Positions 11,196 to 23,399 of a stretch of DNA of 64,000 nt are shown in pieces. The notes beneath the pieces were generated by a model. The model saw only the letters and a list, made by a program, of their open reading frames with translations. It ran no database searches and was not told where the DNA came from. The position numbers and the translations under genes are program-made. This stretch comes from Dallia pectoralis (lineage: Eukaryota; Chordata; Actinopteri; Esociformes; Umbridae): the NCBI GenBank assembly GCA_029465975.1, contig CM055762.1:1116001-1180000 (forward strand). The letters are read 5' to 3'. Every line of letters begins with the position of its first letter. Positions within the stretch are counted from its first letter, which is position 1.

Positions 11196-12789
11196 CCCCT
11201 CTCTCCAACACTACATTTGAAGGTGCAGGTACAGTTGCTCTAGAGAGCGATGAAACAGCAAGTCTGACATCTGGCTTTCTCTATGTCCTCTCATTTATAT
11301 CTTCACCCACTTCTCCTGATCAGTAAAGACTGAAGGCATCAGCTCCCCATTAAAAGGCCTTCTTCATCCCCTTGATCTCCTCGCCCCGCTTGCCTTTTTC
11401 CTCCTCTCACCTAATTGCATATATTATGCTCACTTCAGGGTCTGGTCTCTCTCTCTCTCTTTATCCATCCCTCACTCTCACTCTCAATCTTTCTCACTTA
11501 GTTTCAGTCTTTTTCCATTATTCTTTCAAAATCTCCCTTTAACCAACACACGCACAAAGACTGTTGCCTACAACCACAACAAAAACACCCAGGCAGAAAC
11601 ACATTGACTTGATCTTAACTTATAGGTCAGTATTCAAATAAGGTTTAGTTTAGTATGAAAAGCAAAGCTTGATCTTGATCTACAAAGATAATTGTAAACC
11701 AAATAAGCTGACACTTTTATTCACAATTACTAACAGCCAGGCATGCATATATAATATATACTAATGAGTGGTCTCAGGAATCAAACCTATGGAAACTACT
11801 AATGTTGTGAAAACCACAAAACAGGTGAAAACCCCTGACTTGGTTGGAAAAACCTACCCATGTAAAACTACATTGGTTGAAACCACTATGCTGGATAAAT
11901 CCAATATTTTTGTGGAAACAGTTGTTATACAGCTAGTGATTTTCTTTATATTGAATCATTCCTTAAACTCCTTAAAAAGCTTTTAAGAGTGATTCAGAGC
12001 ATCAAGAGACATTACCCTAGTTGTTCTTAAACCAATCCTCAAGGTTCCCTAGATGATTTAAGCAATGCTGTAGCTTTGCCTGGTTCTCCTGATTACCCAA
12101 GACAAGCTAGCTCTGGAATACGTCAAATGAGAACCCTTGTACTATGATAAGCCTGTCCTTGTAGTGAGAAGATAATGTCATTTTCTCACCCTGATTCTGA
12201 AATGATCCTAACAGTCAGATGGCCACAGCGAAAGAAAGAGCACAGAGGAAAACAAAGAAATACAGTATTTCAACCTCAACTGCACAAAAATCCCATCGCC
12301 TGGGTAGTCAACAAACTCAAAGAGCGTTTTAATTAAAACTTTGAAATGACATTTGTAATTTTCTAGCATGTTTTACCTTTACTGTGTTGCAGTTGGCTTT
12401 CTGTGTACGGGATGGAGTTACTCTTACTTACTGGACTGTTCTGGTAGCTAGCGTGACTCTATGTTAAATATTAACAAGGATGATGACAGATAGAGTGAAG
12501 GATGACATCATTCTACTATAAAATCCAGGCAATAAACACCAAACAGAAAACAAGAGGATCCTGTCTGTGGCCAGGCTGAGACAGAAGAGTGAAAGTGTGG
12601 ACGCACGCCAACTACGCTAGCTCGACCACTTCCGCTCTCTCAGTTTACGATGCTGTCGAAACCCGCTAACCTCTGAACTTTATTTCTCCAGTCAGCAAGG
12701 AGATGAGGAAAGTATAAAGTCACCTTGCAGCGTGTTTGTGCGCTTGCGTCTAGTGTGCAGTCACAGGCGGCAACATTATAGTTGACTTA
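11196..12789. other. Non-coding stretch
   Basis: No gene recognised. A pyrimidine tract lies at about 11441-11520. At 12026-12110 a degenerate sequence (GTTCTTAAACCAATCCTCAA) resembles the left part of the MITE at 54416-54582. Confidence 0.5.
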
Positions 12790-13860
12790 CGGGGCCCCAT
12801 CTTCTCTGGGTCCCACATGTATGACAGCAGTACAGGTGAAAATGATCCACTGTGCAAAATGGGCATGACAATAATAAAAAGAGGTGGTGGATGAAAACCA
12901 GACGACTGTTAACACGTACAGTGATCAGACAAAAGTTCAGACAGCAGTAGTTTTAAAGGCAATGGGTGAGATAAGGGTTTCAAGTTTTGGGGAAAACTGG
13001 AAAGACTGGTGGCCAAAAGTTGTGCAGGCTTTCAATGGTGACAAAGGCAATGCAACTGCTTAAACGTAGACTGCAAGAGGGTAGAGCTATGGTGAGTAGA
13101 GAGCTTAGGTTCAGCAGGACTTACTTTGCCTAGCACAGACTTGTAAATGAGTTGGCACCAATGAGTTAAACACCAGCCGACTAATGCGTAAAGGTTGCAG
13201 TGATGGGTGTTGTATGGGGCATTGGTGACAAAACTTATAACACTTTAGTAAACCACATCACATTTTCAGGAGAGAGTTTGAGGTAGTTCTTTAAACGACA
13301 TTATCAAAGTCAAACGTTGGCATTGAAAACTAGACTTTGGCAGTAACTGGAGGTTTCGGAAGGAATGCTGAACGGCATTCAAACTCTCCTGGAGAGGCCT
13401 GATGTATACAGAATAGCATCATCCGCACAGAGATGGATCTAAGAGTCCCCAACAGCGAGAGCCACATCGTTAATGTAGACAAAAAATAGAGTCTGCCCGT
13501 GAACCAGTTGAGGCAGTCGTGAGAGAAGCCCAGGCTATTGAGTCGGCTGATAACAACAGGATGGTTAACAGAATCATATGCCATGGACAGATCAATGTAA
13601 ACATCTGCACAGTAGTTACAGGTTGACAATCTGTTTGTTGACCAGTTTTTCAAAACCTTTGGAAAGACAGGGTAGGATGGATATTTGTCTATAGCATGTC
13701 TATAGAGCAGGGTGTCTCCCTCTTTGTACGAGGGAATGACTGCGGCGGATTTCAAATCTCTCACAATTTCAGAAGATAAGAAATATAGTTTTAACTGGTA
13801 ATGCAATGTTATGTAATGTTACATAAGGTACTGCCTCCCCAGGACTTATTGTGGAACCTG
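12790..13860 (-). mobile_element. LINE (L2/CR1-like) copy 1, 3' portion
   Basis: Minus-strand non-LTR retrotransposon fragment. The reverse-transcriptase part lies at 13330-13806. The rest, down to about 12790, resembles the downstream part of the same LINE as I remember it from fish genomes. It shares TATGACAGCAGTACAGGTGA with copy 2 (12811 and 17713). The 5' half and the endonuclease are missing. Confidence 0.75.
13330..13806 (-). pseudogene. LINE reverse-transcriptase relic
   Basis: The translated minus strand shows RT landmarks: DLKSAAVIPSYKEGDT near the start, then VYIDLSMAYDSVNHP (equivalent to the DLSKAFDSVNH core of L2/CR1-type RTs), then SRLNSLGFSHDCLNWF. The catalytic (C/Y)ADD box follows in another frame as HLCADDAIL (plus 13418-13429). 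At least one frameshift and several internal deletions make it non-functional. Confidence 0.85.
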
Positions 13861-16517
13861 GAGATTTGTCCTGATTTACAATCTTGTCTTTTTTATTTCT
13901 TGTCGTTTTTATATCTAATTGACTCATTCATCCCCACTTTTACCTAAAAAAAGTGCTGCAGGTAAAAAAAATCTGTCAGCATTAACATAAGCCAGTTGTT
14001 CCAGATAAGGGAGTTAGCTAAATGTGTCAAATATAAATGCAAATGTCTAATTGATTTAATTAGCAGAATTCGGAAACTGATAGGTACAAATTAACCCCAA
14101 ACGGGCTTATGCCAGCCCATTACATTAGCTTGACGATTACTAGGAAAGTTAATTACACAAGCTCTGGGTATAATGGACATGAATGTAGATAGAAGTATTT
14201 TGCACGATGAAAGATAGGGACCCTCTCCTCCTTCTATTTCTCCATCCCATTCCTCATTTTATCTGTTGTTAACTCTCTACTCCCATCTTCTGAATAAAGA
14301 GCTAATAAAATGAAGGCTCACTGATGGGAACCCTATGCCGTAGTAATACAGAACACCGGTTCCACCTCAATGCTTCCAATTTGTCTTTCTCTCTGTTGGA
14401 CGGATACATAGGCTTCTCATGTGCCATTATATAGAGACGGCATGACAATAGAAGATAAATTGAGAAGGGAAAAAGGAATAGCTACCAGATACAATTAAAA
14501 AAAGCAAATAGGGAATGCTAGTTATGTTCTTGAAATTCACGGGCAGAAGGCAGGTTTGTGATCGCAGGTACAGACAATACTACATTCAGCCAATGTGGCG
14601 CGCGCTTCTAAAACGTTTTGAAAAGTTTGTCATTTCATTTGTCGATGTCGAGATGAACTTATATAAAACTACTTCTCAAGCAAAATCTAATACCTTGGAC
14701 TCATGGATTTAGACATTCCTGTGGGCACAAGTCCCATCTTCCTCTGTAACTTTACAGCTTATTTCTAGTTTATATCACTGCAGGCATGTTGGTATAGCCG
14801 TAACTTACCTAAATCTGTTCATACAACATGACAGTCTTGACCTTAATGTGGATATTGTGGCCGTCCGGAGAAGCAGGAAAAATATGACCTTCTTATTATA
14901 ATTATATCAATGACTACAAGAAGCCTGGCCTGGTAATTTGCAGGAGATATTGGTGACACAGCACCAGTGTAACAGAGCCATTTGATTTATGGAGCTTTTT
15001 AAAAAAAATCTTCAAATGCTGCTAAGAGTTGTCAGCAGCCTGTGGATATGGAGACGTCCGCCGTCACATGAATAAAGGAATGACCTTGGACACGCAAATC
15101 TCTGGGGAACATTCATTAGCACTCAACAAAGCCACAATGGCAAAAGCATAGACTAAAAGGCCATTAGAGTATAACGGCTAAATGCTGTCCTTCAAGTAGC
15201 ATGAAGGCACCGTCCATTTACACTTATGTATCGTACAGCCATAAAACCTTGCTGAGAGAAAACTCTCAGTTAAGACCTTCCAACATGTTACCACTATGAC
15301 TAGTGAATTTAATAAATAGTAAATACAAATGCATATTATATTACTGGTAGGTAGGTTGGAAATAATCATCTAGATTTAACCCTGGCTTTCAAATAATCAT
15401 CACGATTTTAAACTTTGCCCCGGAATGTCAATGGTCACTTTAACCATTTCCCTTAAAGGGCTTCTTGCCTTGACCCGAATGCTAACAGCATGCTAGCAAT
15501 GGGCAGTTCCTATTGGCACCCACTTTCATTCACAAAGCTGTGGAAAAGAAACAAGACATTAGAAGTCACCCTGTGCACAGATATAACGATTTGGGTGTAA
15601 AGCTACAACCACACTCTAAATTATTTTATTAGAACTTTGCTAAAAACATTACAGTTTAAATTAGCACTAATTTGCTAAGGTCTCTTGCTAATTCAAAATC
15701 TGATCTTGATCCATGGCAAATGTTGCCGCCAAAACTTACTCAACTTGCTATTATTACCAATCCCATCAATTCTCGACAGGGAAGAAAAACAAAGAACAGC
15801 TGTCAAACGTACGTTTCCCTGGAAACCACAGAGCTGGAAACAACAGATGCAGGTAGGCCTACCATGGCACAGTGAGCGGTAATGTACTGTGAAAAATAGA
15901 ATATTAAAAACAAACAAAGTCAGAGAAGTTCTGAGAGACCCTGCGTCTTCAAACAAGAATTGGATACGAAAGGATGTTTCTTTCCTTCACTGTTGCGTGC
16001 TTCAATTTTTGAGGAGGCTGTCAAGGGATTGAGAATGCAACCCCTGTGAATCAGCGACCCAGAAGCCATGCTGAGGATTGTGGGTAGAGTATACAGACGC
16101 TTGGCTCGTATTGCTTCAACTGCAACCATTCAGCAGCTCTCCGTACGCTGGATTACAGAGAGGCTTACCGTAGAGACAAAAGACAAACGCATTGTTTTAA
16201 CAGGCAAGCTCATTTTGGGAGTTGAGGGCAGACTAAGTGATGCACCCTGCAGTGTGTCAGCAATACACAGATGCACACTTACAGATACACACACACAGGT
16301 GTGAATGCAGAGGTCACACATCACAAGCGCACAGGCTTTTTGAAAGAAAACACAATATCCTTCTACTTTTGCCATCAATAGATAACCTGGTACCTCGCAT
16401 CAACAGGAATTGCTATCCAAACTTCACAGAAAGCCGGGTTTTCCAGTTGACAATAATTTTGCCTGCCCACTAATCAGGCAAACAGCAGAATGAAAGAGTT
16501 TTAAGCTTTTTCTAATC
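13861..16517. other. Non-coding stretch between LINE copies
   Basis: 2.6 kb of complex sequence. I see no gene, no long repeat and no recognisable mobile element. Confidence 0.5.
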
Positions 16518-16705
16518 TTTTTTATATTTAACCTTTATTTAACCAGGTAAGCCGATTGGGAACATATTCTCATTTGCAACAGTGACCTGGCCAAGAAAAA
16601 GCAAAAACTTGCAATATGCAAATATTTGTGGGATTCTACATGGCAATACAGGATCAAGTGGAGAGTCAATATAGAGTTAATACAGGATGGGGTATAAGAA
16701 GGTCA

Positions 16706-17537
16706 GTATTGATATGAGCAGTATTGATATGATCAGCATTGATATGAGCAGCATTGATATGAGCAGCATTGATATGAGCAGCATTGATATGAGCAGCATT
16801 GATATAAGCAGCATTGATATGAGCAGCATTGATATGATCAGCATTGATATGAGCAGCATTGATATGAGCAGCATTGATATGAGCAGCATTGATATGAGCA
16901 GCATTGATATGAGCAGCATTGATACGATCAGCATTGATACGATCAGCATTGATACGAGCAGCATTGATACGAGCAGCATTGATACGATCAGCATTGATAC
17001 GAGCAGCATTGATACGATCAGCATTGATATGAGCAGCATTGATACGAGCAGCATTGATATGAGCAGCATTGATATGAGCAGCATTTATATGAGCAGCATT
17101 GATATGAGCAGCATTGATATGAGCAGCATTGATATAAGCAGCATTGATATAAGCAGCATTGATATGAGCAGCATTGATATGAGCAGCATTGATATGAGCA
17201 GCATTGATATGAGCAGCATTGATATGATCAGCATTGATATGAGCAGCATTGATATGATCAGCATTGATATAAGCAGCATTGATATGAGCAGCATTGATAT
17301 GAGCAGCATTTATATGAGCAGCATTGATATGATCAGCATTTATATGAGCAGCATTGATATGAGCAGCATTGATATGAGCAGCATTGATATAAGCAGCATT
17401 GATATGACCAGCATTGATATGATCAGCATTGATATGATCAGCATTGATATGATCAGCATTGATACAGGCAGCATTGATATAAGCAGCATTGATATGAGCA
17501 GCATTGATATGATCAGCATTGATATGATCAGCATTGC
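16706..17537. repeat. 15-bp minisatellite, about 55 copies
   Basis: Units of ATTGATATGAGCAGC with a few recurrent variants (GATACGA, GATATAA, ATGATCAGC, ATTTATATG). It lies between the LINE 3' tail and the LINE coding relics, so it probably grew within the element's 3' end. The unit length is 5 codons, which produces the ~300-codon frames on both strands that should not be annotated as proteins. Confidence 0.95.
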
Positions 17538-17883
17538 CATGGCAATAACAACAATACAAATACAAAGGGGAGTCTATATATAGAATGTGAAAGTTAAAGT
17601 GTAACTAGCAGGTAGGTCATTAGTGTGCACAAATTGTACCACCGTTATGGTGGGAGGCAGAGCATTCGAGAATGCCTGAACAAATAGAATAATTAAAAGA
17701 ATATAAACAGGTATGACAGCAGTACAGGTGAAAATGTTTGAACTGCCTCAAACTCGCAAGTGCTACAAGTTTGTCAGCATGAGTAAAGAAGGCCCTGTTG
17801 CGGAATAGGAAACTGATTCCAAACTGAATATTATACGTTGGATTGTTTATGCGGGGATGGAACTAACAAAGAGAATGTTATCA

Positions 17884-18322
17884 TCAGCATAGAGATGTAT
17901 CTGAGAAGGCCAACAGCAAGAGCCACGTTGTCACTGTAGAGAGAAAAGAGACAGCCAAGGATCTCGACAGCAGGCCCTCTGATTTAACACACTTCTCTAT
18001 TATCATAGACTTATCGTTAGTGACAGTATTCACAAATTTCCGGGCCGTAGGTAGCTGAGAGGTGGTAATCTTGTTCTCCATAGATTTAACAGTGTCCCAG
18101 AACGTTTTGGAATTGGTGTAACAGGATGCATATTTATGTTTTAAGTAGTGGACCTGTGTTACCATGACTTCCTGAGTATACCGGCTTCTGGTTTCTTTTA
18201 AAAGTAATATCTTGGGGGTTGTGTGAGGCTAGTTCGGTACACCACAATATGTTTTTGTTCTGGTTAAGGGCAGTCAATTCTGTAGTGAACCAATGACTAT
18301 ATCTGTTCTTGGTTCTAAACAT
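17884..18322 (-). pseudogene. LINE relic: pre-RT linker and truncated RT
   Basis: Two overlapping minus-strand frames carry FRTKNRYSHWFTTELTALNQ and then HYLKHKYASCYTNSKTFWDT, the linker that leads into the RT in L2/CR1-type elements. After KCVKSEG the sequence jumps to VALAVG and the YADD catalytic box, so most of the fingers and palm has been deleted. Frameshifted and non-functional. Confidence 0.75.
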
Positions 18323-18342
18323 TTTATATGGGCCGGGCTTAT

Positions 18343-18534
18343 TTAAGAGAGAGAGAAGATACAGAGTTCAGGTTGTTTAGAAAGGCATTTGACAGAGCTG
18401 AGGGGTGGTCGTCTAGCCGTGGCCCCATTACGCACACAGGCAATAAGGCAGTGATTTCTGAGATCCTGGTTGAAAACAACAGAGGTGTATTTAAAGGGCA
18501 GATTTGTCAGGACAATATCTATGAGGGTCCTCAT
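18343..18534 (-). pseudogene. LINE endonuclease C-terminal relic
   Basis: The frame contains TLIDIVLTNLPFKYTSVVFN and QDLRNHCLIACVR, which match the APE-type endonuclease end (the SDH-like final motif appears here as RNH). It is separated by frameshifts from the endonuclease start upstream. Confidence 0.7.
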
Positions 18535-18845
18535 GGTTACTGATTTGAGGTTGAACCTGGTGGGTTCATATACAATTTGTGTGTGAGATTGAGTGCATCA
18601 AGCTTAGAAAGTAAAGTGACTGGGGGGGTCAAGCCTCCAAGTTTAAGTCTCCAAGCAGAAAAAACTCAGAGGATTGATGGGGAGAAATCAGTTCTCATAA
18701 GGTTTCCAAGGCACGCTCGGGGCTAAGCGAGGTCTGGAACAGGCAGCAGCAGTTATTTCAGCAGTTATAACGAATTATTGGAGATGGATTTTTTAAAGTA
18801 GAAGCTGTTCAGGTACAGATTTCCTAAGCAAGAATTCAGAAATGG

Positions 18846-19313
18846 CTAATATATCAGGGTTGGCTGAGTGTGCAAGAGTGGTTTAGGAAGCAGACTTCTA
18901 ATGTTAATGTGCATAAACCCAAGACTTTTACGATCGCAGAAGTCAGTGAATGAGATCACCTGGGGATTGGGGATGGCACTAGGAGTTACAGGGCCAGGGT
19001 TGAGCTCTACGTCTTCTGTGGAGCAGAGGAGGAGTAGGATAAGTGTGTGACACATGGCTTTAAGAACTGGTCTACTGGAGCGGTGAGCAGATTTAAATAA
19101 AGAAATGGGCCTCTGGTAGTAAAATAAATGCAGGGCCTTATGTGTATGACAGTATGGGTGTTCAATGGAGGCAAACCTAAGTATATAGTAATAATGGAGA
19201 TTGCATCTCTGGACAGGCAGTGAGGTAAAGAAGTTATCTGAATTATAGCGGAAATGGGTTAAGGAATATACAGGAAAGTAAGTTGGTAAAAGTAAACAAA
19301 AATAATTGAACAC
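18846..19313 (-). pseudogene. LINE ORF start with 2A-like motif
   Basis: 155-codon minus-strand frame. A hydrophobic run (CHTLILLLLCS) is followed directly by DVELNPGP, the 2A-type skipping signature D(V/I)ExNPGP, at plus 18990-19013. The beginning of the APE endonuclease follows, with FMHINIRSLLPK (the catalytic-Asn region). Non-LTR elements of related clades are known to carry 2A-like sequences here. The frame breaks soon after the endonuclease start. Confidence 0.75.
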
Positions 19314-19860
19314 AAGGCATACTGCAATATAGGGACAGCAAAACAGTCACAGGTAACAGCTAGGACTGAGCCAGACAGTGTTCAAAGTTGAGGCCTAGCT
19401 GAAATGGCAAGCAAAGTACAGTGGAAGTTGATGTCCTCAGGCAGATGGGTGGGTTTCGCAAGCCCAGTTAGCATGCTACGTGTGATAGCCGGGGTGAAGG
19501 CCTTGCATCGAGATGCACGATATGATACCTAGCTAGCTAGCTGTGATGTTCCGGTGGTGTAGACAAATGAAATGTCCAGTGAAAAGTCTGGTGGTGCGGT
19601 AAAGAAGGATGCTATCCATCTGGTTCAGGACAATGGAGGAAGCCGCTAGCCGTAGGTAGTTAGCTAGCGGTCGGATCCGTTCTTTAGTGGGTGATGAAAG
19701 ATTTCAAAAAGTATGCGTAGCACGCAAGATGAAATGTTGGAAAAATACAGAATAACAGGAGAGAGACCTGCTAAAAAAGTTAAGTATGAATGCACACGGA
19801 CATAGACGAACACAACAAAGACAAACAAAGACTATTTACACAGGACAAGAAAAAACACAG

Positions 19861-21802
19861 CTGCATGATAACACCGTCTTGAGTGTTTTTTTGTATGACT
19901 GTTCACAAAGTTCACGTTTATGTCACTGACCGAAATTAAAGACACCCATTCTCAACCTCTATAAACACCCCTGTCACTGGCTGTGTGAGCAAATTCCTAT
20001 CATGGCTCCACACGCCAGCGGTTAAACATGAGCCATTTACAGAGGCTCTACGTGTACGTGTGTTCAGGCGCACAACCATCATGTTACAAATGCTAACGGG
20101 AGACAGGCACACAGAACATAACCTCTCTGAACAAGAATACAATGTGATCCCCAGCACCCGAAAATTAGGATTAATGTGATGGGCGATATTAAAGTATTAT
20201 ATTTAACTATTCTACATGTTGATGTATTATATAATTGTAATGTATTAAGATACTTTGCTGAAATATGTAAGATAATCTTCCTACAACAATAGATGTTGCA
20301 CATTGTCCCCTTCAATTTAAGGTCTTTTCCTATTTCCTCGCTAATAAACCTCATTCACCCAAAGCTCTGATTTCGGCAGAAAAAATAATACAAACAGTTT
20401 ATTTTTTTCTATCGCCCTTCTCTCGTCTTCCTCCCTCTTTTTCTCATTTTCTGTCGTTAAGGTAAGTGTTGTGAACCAGACTGTAATAGATCCAAGTACG
20501 AGGCCCACAAACTGGGCCTCACAGCAGCAGACTCTGGCAATCAGAGGGCGATGTAGAGACTCGCCGAGCAGCGCTCCGCCACGTGTGACACGTTCAACTT
20601 AACGGCCCCTGTATCAGTCTGATTATGATGATGAGTTGGATGAATGCGGATTAGCCGAGCGCTATTTCCGAGCGGCTGGGTGACAGCTCTCATTAACATG
20701 TAACAGCCGTCTCCTCTCTCCTCCTGAAGATAGTGGGGGGGAACGCGACGTGATGGAATATCAAGAGCAGACCGCTTTGAATGCCGTGCTTTATGCTTAT
20801 TTATTTATACTCCCTCAAAAATGTGGGTGTCAAAGTCATTGGCGGCCTTGTTTTCACGGCTCTGTGCAACTTCTTGCGAATAAGCAAAACAGCACTGAGT
20901 CTTCCCTATTTTTTGAGGTGGGCGCACCCAGTGAAGGAGTTCATAAGAGTGTTCCTCGCTCTAGATATTTCCCGACAGTTTTTGGTCTGCCCTTATAATG
21001 GACTGCCTTTATTAAAATCAAAGGCTGGTCGATCAATGAGATGTCGGCTGTGTTAGCATAGCACATTGATGTTAATTTTATACAATGGCTTTTGAGCAGC
21101 ATATAGAATGTCAATCATTTTTCAGGTGACTATGCTTAGCCACCAGTAACAAGAAAGAAATGAGACAGTTGCTCTGTGCAATAAACAGAACTCAATCAGG
21201 AAATCACTGGACATACCGCAATAAGACCATAATATTTTCCCACGTGACCACACAATTCAGCCCCAGGTTGATATGACATATGACACAACCTGAACAATGA
21301 GTCCTGTTTAAATGGCACCTCTCTCATCAATAGTGGGTCCTCTACAGGGAGAGACAGGCCCTGTTATGTCTGCTTAGAGCATCGCTCCTGTCTGTCTCTC
21401 TATCTGTCCGTCTTTACCAAGCCCTTCTCACTCTCACTCACTCACTTATTTGTCACTCTTCTGTGCCAGCAAATCTGCACAGTCACACCGTCAGAGAAAA
21501 CGGGTGTGTTCTGCCTCATTAGAAAAGAGGATTATGCTAAAAAGCACATCTTTACACTTTACACGGTCATCCTATCACAGTAAACTAAAGAAGAAGTGTT
21601 TGTTTCCATCTTCAGGTAAACTTTGAGCACCATTAATTAAGTTCCACTCTACATCTATACAGTCACTTGAGTTGGTGGGGAGAAACAGAGCAGAAGACAG
21701 ACATGGCTGGAGATTGACTAACTGCCTCCCTCTCTTCCTTTTCACTCTATATTTCTCTTCCCCGTTTTCTCTCCTAATGTGACATTCTCCTTCTCTCCCT
21801 CC
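19861..21802. other. Non-coding stretch, possible conserved block
   Basis: No gene. About 20460-20760 is GC-balanced, non-repetitive and codon-poor, which makes it a possible conserved non-coding block. Pyrimidine-rich DNA lies at about 20400-20450 and 21385-21460. Confidence 0.45.
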
Positions 21803-22182
21803 TTCTCCCACTGCCTCCTCTCTCCCCCACTGCCTCCTCTCTCCCCCACTGCCTCCTCTCCCCCACTGCCTCCTCTCTCCCCCACTGCCTCCTCTCTCCC
21901 CCACTGCCTCCTCTCTCCCCCACTGCCTCCTCTCTCCCCCACTGCCTCCTCTCTCCCCCACTGCCTCCTCTCTCCCCCACTGCCTCCTCTCTCCCCCACT
22001 GCCTCCTCTCTCCCCCACTGCCTCCTCTCTCCCCCACTGCCTCCTCTCTCCCCCACTGCCTCCTCTCTCCCCCACTGCCTCCTCTCCCCCCACTGCCTCC
22101 TCTCTCCCCCACTGCCTCCTCTCTCTCCCACTGCCTCCTCTCTCCCACTGCCTCCTCTCTCCCACTGCCTCCTCTCTCCCAC
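21803..22182. repeat. 19-bp pyrimidine minisatellite, about 20 copies
   Basis: Units of TGCCTCCTCTCTCCCCCAC with length variation in the C run (CCCC to CCCCCC, then CCC in the last copies). The plus strand is almost purely pyrimidine with one CA per unit. It passes directly into the 13-bp array. Confidence 0.95.
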
Positions 22183-22656
22183 TGACTCCTCCCTCTGACT
22201 CCTCCCTCTGACTCCTCCCTCTGACTCCTCCCTCTGACTCCTCCCTCTGACTCCTCCCTCTGACTCCTCCCTCTGACTCCTCCCTCTGACTCCTCCCTCT
22301 GACTCCTCCCTCTGACTCCTCCCTCTGACTCCTCCCTCTGACTCTTCCCTCTGACTCTTCCCTCTGACTCTTCCCTCTGACTCTTCCCTCTGACTCTTCC
22401 CTCTGACTCTTCCCTCTGACTCCTCCCTCTGACTCCTCCCTCTGACTCCTCCCTCTGACTCTTCCCTCTGACTCTTCCCTCTGACTCTTCCCTCTGACTC
22501 TTCCCTCTGACTCCTCCCTCTGACTCCTCCCTCTGACTCCTCCCTCTGACTCCTCCCTCTGACTCCTCCCTCTGACTCCTCCCTCTGACTCCTCCCTCTG
22601 ACTCCCCCCTCTGACTCCTCCCTCTGACTACTCCCTCTGACTACTCCCTCTGACTC
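22183..22656. repeat. 13-bp pyrimidine minisatellite, about 36 copies
   Basis: TGACTCCTCCCTC units. A TGACTCTTCCCTC variant occurs in two runs (about 22340-22410 and 22455-22510), showing that blocks of units were copied. The continuous 376-codon minus-strand frame through both arrays (Glu/Arg/Gly/Ser) is an artefact. Confidence 0.95.
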
Positions 22657-23365
22657 CTCTTTCTCCACTCTCTTCTCACTAGTCGTCCAATCCTGCACGC
22701 TGAACTGTTCGAGAGTGACTTGTGAGGGCACTTGAACAAACACATTATGTAAGCCTGAACTAAAGACCTCTGCTCGCGCTGTAGCTCTGGGGAAGGAAAT
22801 GTAACATACACACAAGTAGGCATGCCCACATACACGAATCAAAATCAGAGTGTCAACATCCCTGGTGTACAACTTGACTCACATACATACCTGCACATAC
22901 ATCCCCTACTAGCCACTATAGCCCTAAATGATTAGCATTCATGACCAAAGCCACAGCACCAGACCCAATGACAACTCCCATTACACACCAAAAGACCCAG
23001 GGTATTCCAAGGCCTTCTTTTGTTTTCTTATCCAGGGTCTTAATTAGCCAGATGGCCCAGGACTCCTGCGGGGCGCTGGGGTGAGGGCTCTCCCTGGTCT
23101 CAGTTTCAGGGACAGGCCAGAGAGGTCAGCTTTAAAGCAGTAATCCTCTGTTTGTCTGACACCAGCCCCGAGCTCTTAATCCACACGGCTGCCTAGCTAA
23201 CGATCCCTAGCCTAGCCTAGCCAGACAGATAGCACTGCCCCTCCAGACCAACGCACACACGCAACCACACGGTCATAAGTCAGGCACGTACAGACACACA
23301 CATTGTGGGGAATAGACACCAGCTGTTTGGCCCAGCTGGGTGTCTTGCGGGTATGGGAGGTCTGG

Positions 23366-23399
<34 letters not shown>

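Larger units (their letters stand above)
16518..19860 (-). mobile_element. LINE (L2/CR1-like) copy 2, near full span but decayed
   Basis: Minus-strand LINE of the same family as copy 1. Its parts, from 5' to 3' on the minus strand, are: a GC-richer leader (about 19860-19320); an N-terminal/endonuclease start with a 2A-like motif (19313-18846); the endonuclease end with TLIDIVLTNLPFKY (18534-18343); a linker to the RT with FRTKNRYSHWFTTEL (18322-18134); a truncated RT with YADD (17880-17891 complement); and a tail ending TTACCTGGTTAAATAAAGGT (complement of about 16520-16550). A large tandem array interrupts the 3' part. Most of the RT palm between 18000 and 17950 is missing. Confidence 0.75.

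Noticed and set aside
16666..17583. 299-codon minus and 298-codon plus open frames (INAAH and SSIDM repeats)
   Set aside because: Artefacts of the 15-bp minisatellite.
21742..22872. 376-codon minus-strand open frame rich in Glu, Arg, Gly and Ser
   Set aside because: Produced by the 19- and 13-bp arrays, with other frames open over the same stretch; no domain outside the repeat.
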